This document shows positions 15,384 to 16,336 of a stretch of DNA of 16,336 nucleotides, piece after piece. Position 1 is the first letter of the stretch; each line of letters starts with the position of its first letter. The translations under genes and the position numbers were made by a program. The DNA is taken from NCBI GenBank assembly GCA_020059445.1, contig JAGVCB010000202.1, positions 1 to 16,336 of the forward strand, written 5' to 3'. Source of the stretch: Polynucleobacter sp. (GTDB lineage Bacteria; Pseudomonadota; Gammaproteobacteria; Burkholderiales; Burkholderiaceae). The notes beneath the pieces were generated by a model. The model saw only the letters and a program-made list of their open reading frames with translations, ran no database searches and was not told where the DNA came from.

Positions 15384-16336
15384 TTACTTGGTATTGATTT
15401 GTGACCAAACATTCTTACGAATGAAATCTGTTGTAGCGTCAGGCATTGCTACGTAGTCCAAATCAGCAGCCATTTGCTTGCCTTCTTTGAAAGCAAAGTC
15501 AAAGAATTTCAAAACTTCAGCTGAGTTTGCTTTGTTAGTTGGCTGTCTGTACATCAAAATGAATGATGCACCAGTGATTGGCCATGACTTAGCACCTGGA
15601 GCATTCGTGATGAATGTACCCATACCTGGAACCTTAGACCAGTCTGTACCTGCTGCAGCAGCTGCAAATGACTCATCTGCTGGCTTAACAGTTTGACCAG
15701 CTTGGTTAACCAAGTTGAAATACGCTGTGTTGTTCTTCTTGGCGTATGCATACTCAACATAACCGATTGAATTCTTCACACGGCTCACGTTAGCAGCAAC
15801 ACCTTCGTTACCCTTACCACCGATTGAAGAAGCAGCAGGCCACTTAACAGCAGAACCAGCACCAACGTTTTTCTTCCAGTCAGCATTCACTTTTGCCAAG
15901 TAGTCAGTAAAAATAGCTGTTGTACCTGAACCGTCTGCACGGTGAACCACAGTGATGTTGGCATTAGGCAACTTAACGCCTGGATTCAAAGCAGCAATTT
16001 GCTTGTCATTCCAGTTAACGATGTAACCCATGAACATTTGAGCCAATACATCGCCAGTAAGCTTTAATTGACCTGCCTTGATACCGTCAACGTTCAAAAT
16101 AGGTACTACGCCACCGATGATCGCTGGGAACTGAACAAGACCTGATTTCTCAAGTGTTTCAAATTTTACAGGGTTGTCAGAAGCACCAAAGTCAACAGTT
16201 TTAGCGTTGATCTGCTTGATACCACCTGATGAACCGATTGATTGGTAGTTCATACCAACTTTTGTTTTAGCTTTGTAAGCTTCAGCCCATTTTGCATAGA
16301 TTGGGTATGGGAAAGAAGCACCCGCACCTGTGAAAT
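15384..16336 (-). CDS. pstS: Phosphate-binding periplasmic protein PstS, partial (N-terminus off window)
   Basis: The frame is open to the right window edge, giving about 317 codons; the signal peptide and start are missing. An internal ATG at 16253 is not the start, because the conserved mature N-terminus FTGAGASFPYPIYAKWAEAY is encoded upstream of it. The phosphate-contact loops are present: GAGASFP, GSSGGIKQ, HRADGSGTT (Arg, Asp and the SGT loop) and the later GKGNEGVA. PstS captures phosphate in the periplasm and delivers it to PstC and PstA. It is the first gene of the visible pst run and is followed by a strong hairpin. The operon promoter, where a Pho box would be expected, lies outside the window. 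Confidence 0.97.
   Translation of the reverse strand, partial: FTGAGASFPYPIYAKWAEAYKAKTKVGMNYQSIGSSGGIKQINAKTVDFGASDNPVKFETLEKSGLVQFPAIIGGVVPILNVDGIKAGQLKLTGDVLAQMFMGYIVNWNDKQIAALNPGVKLPNANITVVHRADGSGTTAIFTDYLAKVNADWKKNVGAGSAVKWPAASSIGGKGNEGVAANVSRVKNSIGYVEYAYAKKNNTAYFNLVNQAGQTVKPADESFAAAAAGTDWSKVPGMGTFITNAPGAKSWPITGASFILMYRQPTNKANSAEVLKFFDFAFKEGKQMAADLDYVAMPDATTDFIRKNVWSQINTK

Noticed and set aside
15384..16253. Treating the ATG at 16253 as the pstS start
   Set aside because: The conserved PstS N-terminus continues in frame upstream to the window edge, so the gene is simply cut by the window.

Overview
The window reads as chromosomal DNA of a low-GC betaproteobacterium, most like freshwater Burkholderiales such as Polynucleobacter. 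That placement is an inference from protein style (the OlsB-, PhoR- and Ppk-type sequences) and AT-rich intergenic regions, not from a marker gene. No RNA gene, mobile element or CRISPR array is visible. Coding density is high, and nearly every gene concerns one subject: coping with phosphate shortage.

Layout from left to right: a partial PlsC-domain acyltransferase (likely olsA, minus strand, running off the left edge) is divergent from a plus-strand group of plcP-like metallophosphoesterase, agt-like GT4 glycosyltransferase and olsB-like N-acyltransferase. Then come ppx (minus), ppk (plus) and phoR (minus). A 353-base gap follows, holding one possible small gene. Next are ugd (minus) divergent from dgkA (plus). 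Last is a minus-strand run in the order pstS (partial at the right edge), pstC, pstA, pstB, phoU, phoB. The sensor gene phoR is therefore separated from its regulator gene phoB by ugd and dgkA.

The genes fit one working model. PstSCAB imports phosphate, and PhoU, PhoR and PhoB sense and transmit its scarcity. Ppk and Ppx make and break down polyphosphate. PlcP would cut the phosphate head group from membrane phospholipids to give diacylglycerol. Agt would glycosylate that diacylglycerol using UDP-glucose or, with Ugd nearby, UDP-glucuronate. DgkA would return diacylglycerol to phosphatidate. OlsB with the OlsA-like acyltransferase would make phosphorus-free ornithine lipid. This is the known phosphate-starvation lipid-remodelling pathway, here packed beside the Pho core.

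A shared DNA signal supports the model. TGTCA/TGACA half-sites spaced 11 bp apart (PhoB-box geometry) occur before the olsA-like gene and plcP, before olsB (inside the end of agt), before ppx, and in the ugd-dgkA gap. In three of these a -10-like hexamer starts 10 bp after the box. Several hairpins look like terminators or mRNA-processing signals: inside the ppx 3' end, between ppk and phoR (built from a tandem 15-bp duplication), and between pstS and pstC.
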